A DNA stretch of 64,000 nt from Leisingera sp. ANG59 (lineage in GTDB: Bacteria > Pseudomonadota > Alphaproteobacteria > Rhodobacterales > Rhodobacteraceae): assembly GCF_013317235.1 (NCBI RefSeq), contig NZ_WLCM01000005.1, forward strand, positions 87,213 through 151,212, written 5' to 3'. This document shows positions 17,270 to 25,030 of this stretch, one piece after another (within the stretch, counting starts at the first letter, position 1; each line of letters opens with the position of its first letter). The position numbers and the translations under genes were made by a program. The notes beneath the pieces are model-generated. The model was not told the DNA's origin. It did no database searches and saw only the letters and a program-made list of their open reading frames with translations.

Positions 17270-18526
17270 TTACATCGCGAAGCTGCCGTAGGGGAGGAAG
17301 CGGACCAAATCGCCCGGCTTGATATCCGCGGCGCCGTCGCCGAGCTCCACCAGCCCTTCCGCCCAGCTGAGACCGCTGATGCGGCCGGAGCCTTCGGATC
17401 TGAACACCTCCGCACGGCCGACCCGCACCCGCGCCCGCAGGTACTCGCGGCGGCCCGGTTTCTTGCGCTTTTCAAACGCGGCAGGTACTTCAAACGCCTG
17501 CGGCTCCTGCCAGCCTGCCCCCGCCATCAGCCCCATTGCAGGGCGGGCAAAGATCAGCGTGCACACGAGGGCGGCCACCGGGTTGCCCGGCAGCCCGAAA
17601 ACCGGCGTGCCCTGCCACATGCCCAGCGCCAGCGGGCGGCCCGGTTTCAGCGCGATGCGCCATTCCTGCATCGCCCCCGCCTCACGCAGCAGGGCAGACA
17701 TGTGATCCTCATCCCCGGCAGAGGCGCCGCCGGAGGTCAGGATCACATCGGTCTGCGCCGCGGCGCCATCCAGATGCGCGCGCAGCGCCTCGCGGTCATC
17801 CGCCGCCTTGCCCAGGTCCACCGGCACAAAGCCCAGCTGGCGGATCAGCGCCAGCAGCATCGGGCGGTTGGCATCGAAAATCTGCCCCTTGCCGGCGGGT
17901 TGCCCGGCCTCGACCAGTTCGTCGCCGGTGGAAAGCACCCCGACCCGCAGCGGCAGCCGCACCGTGAGTTCTGCCAGCCCGGTGGCGGAGGCAAGGGCGA
18001 GATCGGCAGGGGTGATGACCCGGCCCGCGGGCAGGATTACCTCACCTGCGCAGACATCCTCACCCGCCTTGCGGGTGTTCGCCCCTTGTTTCAGCGGGCC
18101 GTTGAAAGCGATCCGGTTGCCGTCGGTGTTGACGTCCTCCTCAAGGATCACCGTGTCCACGCCTTCGGGCAGCGCGGCGCCGGTCAGGACCCGGATTGCG
18201 CTGCCTGCGGGCACGGTTCCGTCAAAGGGCACCCCGGCTGCGGCCCGGCCCTGCACCAGCGGCAGCACATGCGGCCCATCTGCCCTGCCGCCAGCAAAAC
18301 CATAGCCGTCCACCGCCGTATTGGGCAGCGGCGGGTTGGAGCGTTTGGCCGCCGCCTCCTTTGCCAGCACCCGGCCCAGCGCATCAGCCAGCGGCACGGT
18401 TTCCGCACCGGTGACCGGCCCCAGCCTGTCCCTGAGCAGCGCCAGCGCGTCATCCACCGGGGTCCAGTCCACGCCCGCAGGCAGGGCAAAGCAGTCGTTG
18501 CTGAGCGGCGGCGGTGTCAGGGTCAT
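17270..18526 (-). CDS. moeA: Molybdopterin molybdotransferase
   Basis: This 418-residue cytoplasmic enzyme inserts molybdate into adenylated molybdopterin. It has the MoeA N-terminal domain with NPPLPNTAVDGYGF near residue 66, the LLxGxxLPEG-like TGAALPEGVDTVILEEDV segment, the MoCF-binding motif STGDELVEAG near residue 200 and the SGGASAGDEDH motif near residue 263. The start at 18526 overlaps the preceding gene by ATGA and replaces a longer frame from 18610. It is the last gene of a Moco operon with mobA, mobB and an unknown gene. Confidence 0.95.
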   Translation of the reverse strand: MTLTPPPLSNDCFALPAGVDWTPVDDALALLRDRLGPVTGAETVPLADALGRVLAKEAAAKRSNPPLPNTAVDGYGFAGGRADGPHVLPLVQGRAAAGVPFDGTVPAGSAIRVLTGAALPEGVDTVILEEDVNTDGNRIAFNGPLKQGANTRKAGEDVCAGEVILPAGRVITPADLALASATGLAELTVRLPLRVGVLSTGDELVEAGQPAGKGQIFDANRPMLLALIRQLGFVPVDLGKAADDREALRAHLDGAAAQTDVILTSGGASAGDEDHMSALLREAGAMQEWRIALKPGRPLALGMWQGTPVFGLPGNPVAALVCTLIFARPAMGLMAGAGWQEPQAFEVPAAFEKRKKPGRREYLRARVRVGRAEVFRSEGSGRISGLSWAEGLVELGDGAADIKPGDLVRFLPYGSFAM

Positions 18527-19335
18527 TGCGGTTCCACTCCCAGAATCCAGCCCTCTTCGGGCGCATGGACGTTCAAAAGCCGCTCCTGTTCTGCCACGGG
18601 GCGGCGGCAAAGTTCCAGTGCGACCTGTTGTACCTGCCAGGCATCCTTGATGAAGCCTGCAGGCGGCTGGCCGAGGGTCAGCGAGGGCCAGATCTCGATG
18701 AGCGCGACCGGCTTATCCAAGGGCTCAAACGGCCAGGCTGCCACTTGCCCGGCAAAGCGGCGGCGCAGGCGGGCGAGCACCGGCAGCCCCATCATCACCT
18801 GGCTGCCCACCGCCCCGGCACCAGCCATCTGCCAGCAGGTGAAGCTGCCCTTGGCCAGATGCTCCACCGCGCGGCGGTCGGGGAAAGGGTTGCTGTAGGT
18901 GGCCTTGTTGCGGGGCAGACCGTCAATGTCCCGTTTCAAGCCGTTGGCCCAGAACGGCCCCTGCCCGCCGAACCTGCGGTTGATCTTGCCCGCAAGGTCA
19001 AAGCGGTTGTTGGATTTGGGGCTGTCGTCGATCCGGTCTTCGAACCAGTCCCAAAGGTTCAGCGGGTCCTCTGAGCCGGTGAGCGCCTGCGCGAAACCGG
19101 CGGGGTAGCCGAACGGGAAATCGAAGCCCAGAAACAGCCGCCGTCCCGCGGTCAGCTCCCCCTCAACCAATCCCGACAGCCAGTCCTCCGCAAGCTGCCG
19201 GTTTCGCAGGTAAACCGGTTCCTCCGCGGCCCGTTCCCGCACCACACAGGCCCAGATGGCATCCTTGCAAGGCTTTGGCCCGCGGTCGTTGCCGCCGGAC
19301 CAGTCCACCATTGCAAAGGTTTGCCAGCGGCTCAC
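18523..19335 (-). CDS. Unknown protein of the Moco operon (possible RNase-H-like fold)
   Basis: This 270-residue protein starts at a GTG that overlaps the mobB stop (GTGA) and ends overlapping moeA (ATGA), so it is tightly coupled to Moco genes. The N-terminus FAMVDWSGGNDRGPKPCKDAIW, with an early Asp in a beta-strand-like stretch, and the later FLGFDFPFGYPAGF with Asp, resemble the acidic strands of DUF429-like RNase-H-fold proteins. Other blocks are FWANGLKRDIDGLPRNKATYSN and ALIEIWPSLTLG. I know no biochemical function. Its position suggests a step in cofactor nucleotide attachment or delivery, which is inference only. Confidence 0.8.
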   Translation of the reverse strand: MSRWQTFAMVDWSGGNDRGPKPCKDAIWACVVRERAAEEPVYLRNRQLAEDWLSGLVEGELTAGRRLFLGFDFPFGYPAGFAQALTGSEDPLNLWDWFEDRIDDSPKSNNRFDLAGKINRRFGGQGPFWANGLKRDIDGLPRNKATYSNPFPDRRAVEHLAKGSFTCWQMAGAGAVGSQVMMGLPVLARLRRRFAGQVAAWPFEPLDKPVALIEIWPSLTLGQPPAGFIKDAWQVQQVALELCRRPVAEQERLLNVHAPEEGWILGVEPQ

Positions 19336-19823
19336 ATCCCCAAGTCCTTTTGGATGAAATCCGCAATAGCCACGGTGTCATCCAGATCGAATACCGGGCG
19401 GTCCAGATGCAGCGGCACGTCGCTGGCCACGGCACGGATGGTGGCATTTTCCGGCGCGATCAGCGGCTGACCCGCGGCGGTTCTGTAAGCTTCGATCTTG
19501 GGGTGGGCCTCGCGCTTGAAGCCTTCGACCAGCACTAGATCGACGGGACGCAGACGCGCCAGCAGTTCGGTGAAGGATGGCTCCCCCGCCCCGCGTAGCT
19601 CCTGCATGATGGCAACCCGGTTGGGCGAGGCCAGCACCACCTCAGACGCGCCGGCCGCGCGGTGGCGGTAGCTGTCGGTGCCGGGCTGGTCCACATCGGT
19701 GCTGTGATGGGCGTGCTTGATGGTGGAAACGGAAAATCCGCGGGCGCAGAACTCCGCCACCAGCCGTTCCATCAGCCCGGTCTTGCCGTTGTTCTTCCAG
19801 CCGGTAACGCCGTAGATCTTCAT
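19332..19823 (-). CDS. mobB: Molybdopterin-guanine dinucleotide biosynthesis adaptor protein MobB
   Basis: This 163-residue P-loop GTPase starts MKIYGVTGWKNNGKTGLMERL, the typical MobB N-terminus with Walker A at residues 8-15. It also has the AHHSTDVDQPGTDSYRHRAAGA segment and DLVLVEGFKREAHPKIE near residue 104. It binds GTP and assists MobA in making the bis-MGD cofactor. It overlaps mobA upstream by 4 bases and the unknown gene downstream by GTGA. Confidence 0.94.
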   Translation of the reverse strand: MKIYGVTGWKNNGKTGLMERLVAEFCARGFSVSTIKHAHHSTDVDQPGTDSYRHRAAGASEVVLASPNRVAIMQELRGAGEPSFTELLARLRPVDLVLVEGFKREAHPKIEAYRTAAGQPLIAPENATIRAVASDVPLHLDRPVFDLDDTVAIADFIQKDLGM

Positions 19824-20458
19824 TTCAGCAGCGCCTCTGCCCTGGCCAGATCATCCGGCGTGTTGATGTTGAAGAAGGGGTCGAAGGGATCGGCCTCGAA
19901 CAGCGCCTCGCGGCCCCCGTGCCGGTCGGTCCACAGCACCACCTTGCGAAGCCCGTCATTCAAGGCAGCGCGCAGGTCGTCGCGCAGGGCGACGGGCCAG
20001 AGGCCGAAAGCCGGGTGCCGGTTCACGCGTTTGCCGCCGCCGGATTTTAGCGCCTCGTCGCCGGTGCGCGGCGTGGTGGCGAGCACCAGCGGCTGGTCCA
20101 TGCCCTTGGCTGCTGTGGTCAGCCGGGCCACCAGATCCTGCGGGAAGAACGGTGTGTCGGCGGCGGCAGTGACGATGGTGTCCGCCCCCTGCTCGGCCGC
20201 CCAGTCAAGACCCGCCAGGACGCCCGCCAGCGGGCCGGCATAACCTTCGATCGAGTCGGCAATGACCGGCAGGCCCAGATCGGTGAACCGCTCCGGATCG
20301 CCATTGGCGTTGAGCGCGAGGCCTGCGACCTGCGGCGCCAGCCGGTCGATGACGCGGGAGATCAGGCTTTGGCCGCCGACCTGCAGCCGCCCCTTGTCGC
20401 CGCCGCCCATCCGGGTGGCGAGACCGCCTGCGAGGATTACGCCGAGGGGCTTGGTCAT
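19820..20458 (-). CDS. mobA: Molybdenum cofactor guanylyltransferase MobA
   Basis: This 212-residue nucleotidyltransferase links GMP to molybdopterin. It has the signature GVILAGGLATRMGGGDKGRL at about residues 6-25, the PVIADSIEGYAGPLAGVLAG segment near residue 68 and the metal-binding TAAADTPFFP motif near residue 99, all matching MobA. It begins 79 bases after the fdhD stop and overlaps mobB by ATGA. It serves the molybdoenzymes that use the MGD form, such as formate dehydrogenase, for which fdhD is the adjacent accessory gene. Confidence 0.95.
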   Translation of the reverse strand: MTKPLGVILAGGLATRMGGGDKGRLQVGGQSLISRVIDRLAPQVAGLALNANGDPERFTDLGLPVIADSIEGYAGPLAGVLAGLDWAAEQGADTIVTAAADTPFFPQDLVARLTTAAKGMDQPLVLATTPRTGDEALKSGGGKRVNRHPAFGLWPVALRDDLRAALNDGLRKVVLWTDRHGGREALFEADPFDPFFNINTPDDLARAEALLK

Positions 20459-20537
20459 GTCGCATGTACTCCGATCTCGAAGGACACGCCCTCCCCGCCG
20501 GGCCGGACGCTGCCCTCACCTTTAGAAATCAAATTTT

Positions 20538-21425
20538 TCATCCCGAGCTCTTCCGCCGGTGCTTCTTTTCTTCCACCGGAGCTTCCTTGGGGTCCATGTC
20601 CCGCACCAGTCGTTCCTCACCGGAGAGGCAGATGAACCGCTGGCCGCGCATGCGGCCGATCAGGGTGAGGCCAACCTCGCGGGCAATCTCCACGCCCCAG
20701 GCGGTGAAGCCCGACCGGGACGCCAGCACCGGGATGCCCATCATCGCGGTCTTGATCACCATTTCCGAGGTCAGCCGCCCGGTGGTATAGAGGATCTTGT
20801 CCGCGGCCTGTGCCTGTTCAGACAGCATCCAGCCGGCGATCTTGTCCACCGCGTTGTGGCGGCCGACGTCCTCCATATAGACCAGCGGGCGGTCCTGCCG
20901 GCAGAGCACGGTGCCGTGGATGGCGCCGGCCTCGAGATACAGCGAGGGCGTGCGGTTGATCTTGTGCGCCAGCGCATAAAGCCAGGAGGTGCGGACCGCC
21001 GCCTTAGGCAGGCGCACGTCTTCCAGCCCCTCCATCATGTCGCCAAAGACGGTGCCCACCGCGCAGCCGGAGGTGCGGGTCTTCTTCTTCAGCTTTTCCT
21101 CGTGGCTGGTCTCCACCGCGGTGCGCACCACCACGGTTTCCAGGTCCTCGTCATAATCGACGCGGGTCACCTCATCCTCGTCGCGCAGCATCCGCTGGTT
21201 GCGCAGGAAGCCGAGCGCCAGATATTCCGGGTAGTCGCCGATAGTCATCGCGGTGACAATTTCCTGCGAGTTCAGGAAGATGGTCAGCGGGCGTTCCTCG
21301 ACCACAGCGATCTCGCTTTGCTCGCCATTCTGGTCGACACCGGTGACGGCGCGCGTGAGCCGCGGGTCGGCAACGCCGGGGGCGATCAGATATTCCGACG
21401 TGATATCCATACTCACCAATTGCAT
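20538..21425 (-). CDS. fdhD: Formate dehydrogenase accessory sulfurtransferase FdhD
   Basis: About 295 residues. FdhD passes sulfur from the IscS desulfurase to the molybdenum centre of formate dehydrogenase. Family blocks include RPLTIFLNSQEIVTAMTIGDYPEYLALGFL, FTAWGVEIAREVGLTLIGRMRG-like C-terminal sequence and VYMEDVGRHNAVDKIAGW (parts shown). The usual CxxC loop is reduced to one cysteine here (TSGCAVGTVFGD). Start choice is uncertain: a TTG at 21455, ATG at 21425 and ATG at 21410 are all in frame, and 21425 has AAGGA directly before it. It is divergent from azlC. Confidence 0.9.
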   Translation of the reverse strand: MQLVSMDITSEYLIAPGVADPRLTRAVTGVDQNGEQSEIAVVEERPLTIFLNSQEIVTAMTIGDYPEYLALGFLRNQRMLRDEDEVTRVDYDEDLETVVVRTAVETSHEEKLKKKTRTSGCAVGTVFGDMMEGLEDVRLPKAAVRTSWLYALAHKINRTPSLYLEAGAIHGTVLCRQDRPLVYMEDVGRHNAVDKIAGWMLSEQAQAADKILYTTGRLTSEMVIKTAMMGIPVLASRSGFTAWGVEIAREVGLTLIGRMRGQRFICLSGEERLVRDMDPKEAPVEEKKHRRKSSG

Positions 21426-21474
21426 TCCTTCTGCGTCCGCCGTAGTGCGGGTCAACGCAATCTAGGACGCGCAG

Positions 21475-22203
21475 ATGGCAATCACCACCACCAAATCGGC
21501 CTTCTGGAAAGGGTTTCGCGACAGCGCGCCTTTCCTGTTCATGGCTTCGCCCTTCGGCTTTCTGTTCGGGGTGCTGGCGGCGGAGGCCGGGCTGATCGTG
21601 CCGGAGGCCTTTGCCTTCTCACTGGCGGTCTTTGCCGGCGCCGCCCAGTTCACCGCGCTGCAGCTGATGCAGGAAAACGCGCCGCTGATCATCATCCTGA
21701 TCTCGGCCCTGGCGGTGAACCTGCGGATGGCGATGTATTCGGCGTCGCTCACACCCTACCTGGGCGATGCGCCGATGTGGCAGCGGGCGCTGGCCGCCTA
21801 TTTCGTGGTGGACCAGTCCTATGCGCTGTCGATCGTGCAGTTCGAGGCTGAGCCGAAAATGCCGCTGCCGCAACGGATGGCCTATTTCTTTGGCACCAAC
21901 GGGCTGATCACTCCGGCCTGGGTGATTGCCACCGCACTGGGGGCGCTGGTGGGCACCCGTATTCCGGAGAGCTGGGGCGTGGATTTCGTGCTGCCGCTGG
22001 CGTTTCTGGCGATGATCGGGCCGATGCTGCGGACCCCTGCGCATGTGGCGGCGTGTTTCGTGGCGGTGGCGGCCTCGCTGCCGGCCTCTGCCCTGCCTTA
22101 TAACCTGGGACTGATCGTGGCGGGGATTGCCGGTATGGTTGCGGGCGCGCAGGCTGAGCTGTGGCTGGAACGGCAAAAGGCAAAATCGGAGGCCGCGAAA
22201 TGA
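21475..22203 (+). CDS. azlC: Branched-chain amino acid exporter large subunit, AzlC family
   Basis: This 242-residue inner-membrane protein has about seven hydrophobic helices. The N-terminal SAPFLFMASPFGFLFGVLA-type sequence, FAGAAQFTALQLMQ near residue 60 and VDQSYALS near residue 120 are typical of AzlC. Together with AzlD it forms a two-component exporter for branched-chain or related amino acids. It overlaps azlD by ATGA and is divergent from fdhD. Confidence 0.92.
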   Translation: MAITTTKSAFWKGFRDSAPFLFMASPFGFLFGVLAAEAGLIVPEAFAFSLAVFAGAAQFTALQLMQENAPLIIILISALAVNLRMAMYSASLTPYLGDAPMWQRALAAYFVVDQSYALSIVQFEAEPKMPLPQRMAYFFGTNGLITPAWVIATALGALVGTRIPESWGVDFVLPLAFLAMIGPMLRTPAHVAACFVAVAASLPASALPYNLGLIVAGIAGMVAGAQAELWLERQKAKSEAAK

Positions 22204-22529
22204 GCAGTATTCCCGCACCGGTTCTGTGGACCGTGATCATCGGGCTGGCGGTTGGCAGCTATGCCCTGCGATTTGCCTTCATCGGCTTCATGGGCGGGCG
22301 CCCCATCCCCGACTGGCTGATGCGGCATTTGCGGTATACGGCGGTGGCGATCATCCCGGCGCTGGTCGCGCCTCTGGTGCTCTGGCCTGCGCCGACGGGA
22401 GGCGACCCCAGCCTGATGCATTTCGCCGCCGCGGCCGCGACCTTTGCTGCAGGATATCTGACCAGGAACGTGCTGTTTGGCCTGGGAACCGGCGGGCTGT
22501 CGCTGCTGCTGCTGTATCTCGCCGCCTGA
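22200..22529 (+). CDS. azlD: Branched-chain amino acid exporter small subunit, AzlD family
   Basis: This 109-residue membrane protein has four hydrophobic segments: WTVIIGLAVGSYALRFAFIG, RYTAVAIIPALVAPLVL, a Phe/Ala-rich stretch and a C-terminal GLSLLLLYLAA. Size, the early YALR..F.G motif and direct ATGA coupling to azlC identify AzlD. The start at 22200 was chosen over an in-frame ATG at 22161 inside azlC. Confidence 0.91.
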   Translation: MSSIPAPVLWTVIIGLAVGSYALRFAFIGFMGGRPIPDWLMRHLRYTAVAIIPALVAPLVLWPAPTGGDPSLMHFAAAAATFAAGYLTRNVLFGLGTGGLSLLLLYLAA

Positions 22530-22549
22530 CGCGCCGCGCCGGAGATAAG

Positions 22550-23170
22550 TTAATCTGCGGAGGAGGTAAGGGCTACGTTGGCCCCGGAAATGCCCGCCTG
22601 CAGATCGCCGCTGTCATTCTCATAGTAGCGTTCGGTCCGCACACCCGGCAGCTGGCCGAACTGTTCCGCCAGTTTTTCCGGATAAAAGGTGCGGTCAATG
22701 CTCTCAAAGCCCGGGATCTGCTGCAGGATGCCGATGGTCGCCTGGGCACAGTAGGCACCCGGCACCCGGCCGTTGGTCACCGCCAGCTGATAGGCTTTCC
22801 GGGACTGCTCCGGCGTCACCTCAACCCGCTGCACCACTACATGGAAAGTGCTGCGCGCATGGGCGCCGCGGTAGGCTTTCTCAACCGCAGGGGTGATGCC
22901 GTAAAGAACATCGTTACGCTCCGGCACCACCGAGGCGTAGAAGGACCCTGCGGGGTCGAAAATCACCCGCTCGGACGCGTTGATCATCAGCGACGTGTGG
23001 CCGCCCCGCCCGGTGCGGTTGTTGATCATCGTGTAGAGGGTGAGTGCCGGCGGGCCGGAATGGCGGTAAGCCGCCTTGGCCAGGGTTTCAGCATCCGCGT
23101 TGGGCTGCTGCGGCGCCGCGCAACCCGCAAGCGCCAGCATCACCGCGCCGAGGCAGAGCAGATTACGCAT
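22550..23170 (-). CDS. Putative lipoprotein of unknown function
   Basis: This 206-residue protein has a lipoprotein signal: a hydrophobic N-terminus ending in the lipobox ALAGC, with the lipidated cysteine at about residue 17. The mature part holds GGHTSLMINASERVIFDPAGSF near residue 55 and GAYCAQATIGILQQIPGF near residue 138. The His and Cys in these blocks recall papain-like or NlpC-type folds, but I cannot make a firm family call. The start is the ATG at 23170; the codon before it is TTG. It lies next to the cytochrome oxidase subunit IV gene on the same strand. Confidence 0.75.
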   Translation of the reverse strand: MRNLLCLGAVMLALAGCAAPQQPNADAETLAKAAYRHSGPPALTLYTMINNRTGRGGHTSLMINASERVIFDPAGSFYASVVPERNDVLYGITPAVEKAYRGAHARSTFHVVVQRVEVTPEQSRKAYQLAVTNGRVPGAYCAQATIGILQQIPGFESIDRTFYPEKLAEQFGQLPGVRTERYYENDSGDLQAGISGANVALTSSAD

Positions 23171-23186
23171 CAATTGGTTCCCGGAA

Positions 23187-23321
23187 TCAGGTGGCGAAAA
23201 CTGCCAGGAACAGCGCTAGGAAGACCATCGCAATACAGAAACGGGTCACGAATGTCATGAAGCTCGCGAACATCTTCTCCTGAACGGTGATGTCCATGCT
23301 GCCGTGCTGATGTTCAGCCAT
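23187..23321 (-). CDS. aa3-type cytochrome c oxidase subunit IV
   Basis: This 44-residue single-span membrane protein begins MAEHQHGSMDITVQEKMFAS and continues into a hydrophobic helix (residues 19-43). The pattern HxHGSMDIxxQEKxFxxF is characteristic of the small bacterial aa3-oxidase subunit IV of Paracoccus and Rhodobacter relatives. A GAGGGA site lies about 8 bases before the ATG. It sits apart from other oxidase genes in this window. Confidence 0.9.
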   Translation of the reverse strand: MAEHQHGSMDITVQEKMFASFMTFVTRFCIAMVFLALFLAVFAT

Positions 23322-23483
23322 GTGAGTTATCCCTCAAATTCACGTGCGTTTTCCCGGTGATTACCGGATTTGCCATCCCCTGTCACCACGTCATTCGGGC
23401 GCATCCGGCGGAAATGCCGCCCGAAAACCACAGAAAACCGCCGGGGATCCGGCGGCTGCGGCCCGGGCGGCGAATCGTGCGGC

Positions 23484-23936
23484 TCACTCCTGCTGCAGGT
23501 CCGAGGCGAGGCGGAAGCCGATCCGGTTGGCGGGCTCTTCCTCACGGGGCTTGGGCACCGCGCGCAGCATCACATTGAGCTGGCTGACGTGCTGCACCAG
23601 CTGGGTCTTCGACCCGCTGCCTTCGCTGCCGTAGAAGGTGATGATGTCGGGATCGAAATAGCCCATGCCCTCGATCCTGAGCACGCCGGTATTGCCGCCA
23701 GTGAAGCCCATTGCGACCTCGTGTTCGGCGTCCAGCTGCTGTTCGAAGTTCTGGATATAAAGGATCAGCCGTTCATAGGCCCAGCGGGCCGGGCTTTTGG
23801 CGGCATCCGGTTTCTGCAGCTTCTCCGGCACCTTGCTCAGGCCTGCGCAGGCCTCCGGGTCGGAGTGGACCTCATGCACGCAGGGCAGCACCGCCGCCTC
23901 TGCCGCCTCGGCGCTGGTGGAAATCTCGTCGCTCAT
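23484..23936 (-). CDS. DUF6173-like protein of unknown function
   Basis: A 150-residue soluble protein with an acidic, Ala-rich N-terminus and a conserved-looking core: PARWAYERLILYIQNFEQQL, EVAMGFTGGNTGVLRIEGMGY, DIITFYG and LVQHVSQLNVMLRAVPK. This composition matches what I recall as DUF6173, a family without known function. The start at 23936 (MSDEISTS) was chosen over 24008; GGGGAGG lies about 6 bases upstream. It follows the MBL-fold hydrolase gene at a short distance and may share its transcript. Confidence 0.7.
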   Translation of the reverse strand: MSDEISTSAEAAEAAVLPCVHEVHSDPEACAGLSKVPEKLQKPDAAKSPARWAYERLILYIQNFEQQLDAEHEVAMGFTGGNTGVLRIEGMGYFDPDIITFYGSEGSGSKTQLVQHVSQLNVMLRAVPKPREEEPANRIGFRLASDLQQE

Positions 23937-23962
23937 GGTGCCTCCCCTTTCCGGGGCGCGGA

Positions 23963-25030
23963 TCACCCCTTGCTTTGATAGAGCCAGGCGCTGTCTTCGC
24001 GTTTCCATCGCGTCACCTGGCCGGTGTGGTACAGGTGATTTACATGGGCCACCGCCTCAACCAGTGCAAGCCCGTACTCACCTTCGCCGATTGTGCGCTT
24101 GAACAGCGGCGCAAAGCAATCGGCGGCGGTGCGCGGCACAGAAAGGTGATCCATCAGCCGCTCCAGCGCGCCGTGGTGGTTACCGATCAGCTGCTGCATC
24201 CTGAGCGGCAGGCGCGAGAACGGCAGCTTGTGGCCGCCCAGCGCCAGGTGATCGGGACGCGCCAGTTTTGCCAGCCGTTCGCAGGCCTCCAGCCATTCGC
24301 CCAGCGGATCGGCCATCGGTTCGGTCGCGTAGACGCCGATGTTGGGGCTGATGGTCGAGAGGATCTGATCGCCGGTGATCACCAGATTGTCGTCGCGGCT
24401 CCAGAAGGTCGCGTGCTCAGGCGCATGGCCGTTGCCGGTGTGCACATCCCAGTCGCGCCCGCCCATGCGGATCACGTCGCCCTGCTTGATGCGGGTGAAG
24501 CCCAAGGGCATCGGATGCACGGTGTCGGCGAAGTTGAAGGGCCGGTCGCTGACACGCTTCTCATAAATCTCCGGCGCCATCCCGGCGCTGCGGTAATAGG
24601 CCAGGGTTTCCTCCGGCCAGACCTCCTGCACGTCCAGCGTCAGCATGCGGGCAAACAGCCAGGCGGTGCGGGTGGTGACCAGTTCGGCGCCGTGGACGCT
24701 CTGAAACCACCCCGCCAGGCCGATGTGGTCGGGGTGGTGGTGGGTGGCAACAACGCGTGTCACCGGCTTGCCCTTCAGGGGGCCGGCCATAAGGCTCTCC
24801 CAGATCCCGCGGCTCTTGCGGGTATTGAAGCCGGTGTCGATCACCGTCCAGCCGTCGCCTTCGTCCAGCGCGTAGATGTTGACGTGGTCCAGCTTCATCG
24901 GCAGCGGCTGGCGCATCCACAGGACGCCCTCGGCCACCTCGATGGCTTCGCCATGCGCCGGCGGTTCTTCCCAGGGGGTGCGGGGGGAGACGTCGGGGAT
25001 ATCGGTCACGGTGTCAGCCCGCCAGTTCAT
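23963..25030 (-). CDS. Metallo-beta-lactamase-fold hydrolase
   Basis: About 355 residues. It has the metal-binding motif THHHPDHIG near residue 95, an upstream DTGFNTRKS, a further His in GNGHAPEHATF near residue 198 and VITGDQIL near residue 215, which together form the binuclear site of glyoxalase II-like hydrolases. The start is uncertain: ATG at 25030 overlaps the acyl-CoA dehydrogenase stop by 17 bases, while a GTG at 25009 would leave a short gap. Coupling to an acyl-CoA dehydrogenase suggests hydrolysis of an acyl thioester or lactone, but this is inference. Confidence 0.88.
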   Translation of the reverse strand: MNWRADTVTDIPDVSPRTPWEEPPAHGEAIEVAEGVLWMRQPLPMKLDHVNIYALDEGDGWTVIDTGFNTRKSRGIWESLMAGPLKGKPVTRVVATHHHPDHIGLAGWFQSVHGAELVTTRTAWLFARMLTLDVQEVWPEETLAYYRSAGMAPEIYEKRVSDRPFNFADTVHPMPLGFTRIKQGDVIRMGGRDWDVHTGNGHAPEHATFWSRDDNLVITGDQILSTISPNIGVYATEPMADPLGEWLEACERLAKLARPDHLALGGHKLPFSRLPLRMQQLIGNHHGALERLMDHLSVPRTAADCFAPLFKRTIGEGEYGLALVEAVAHVNHLYHTGQVTRWKREDSAWLYQSKG

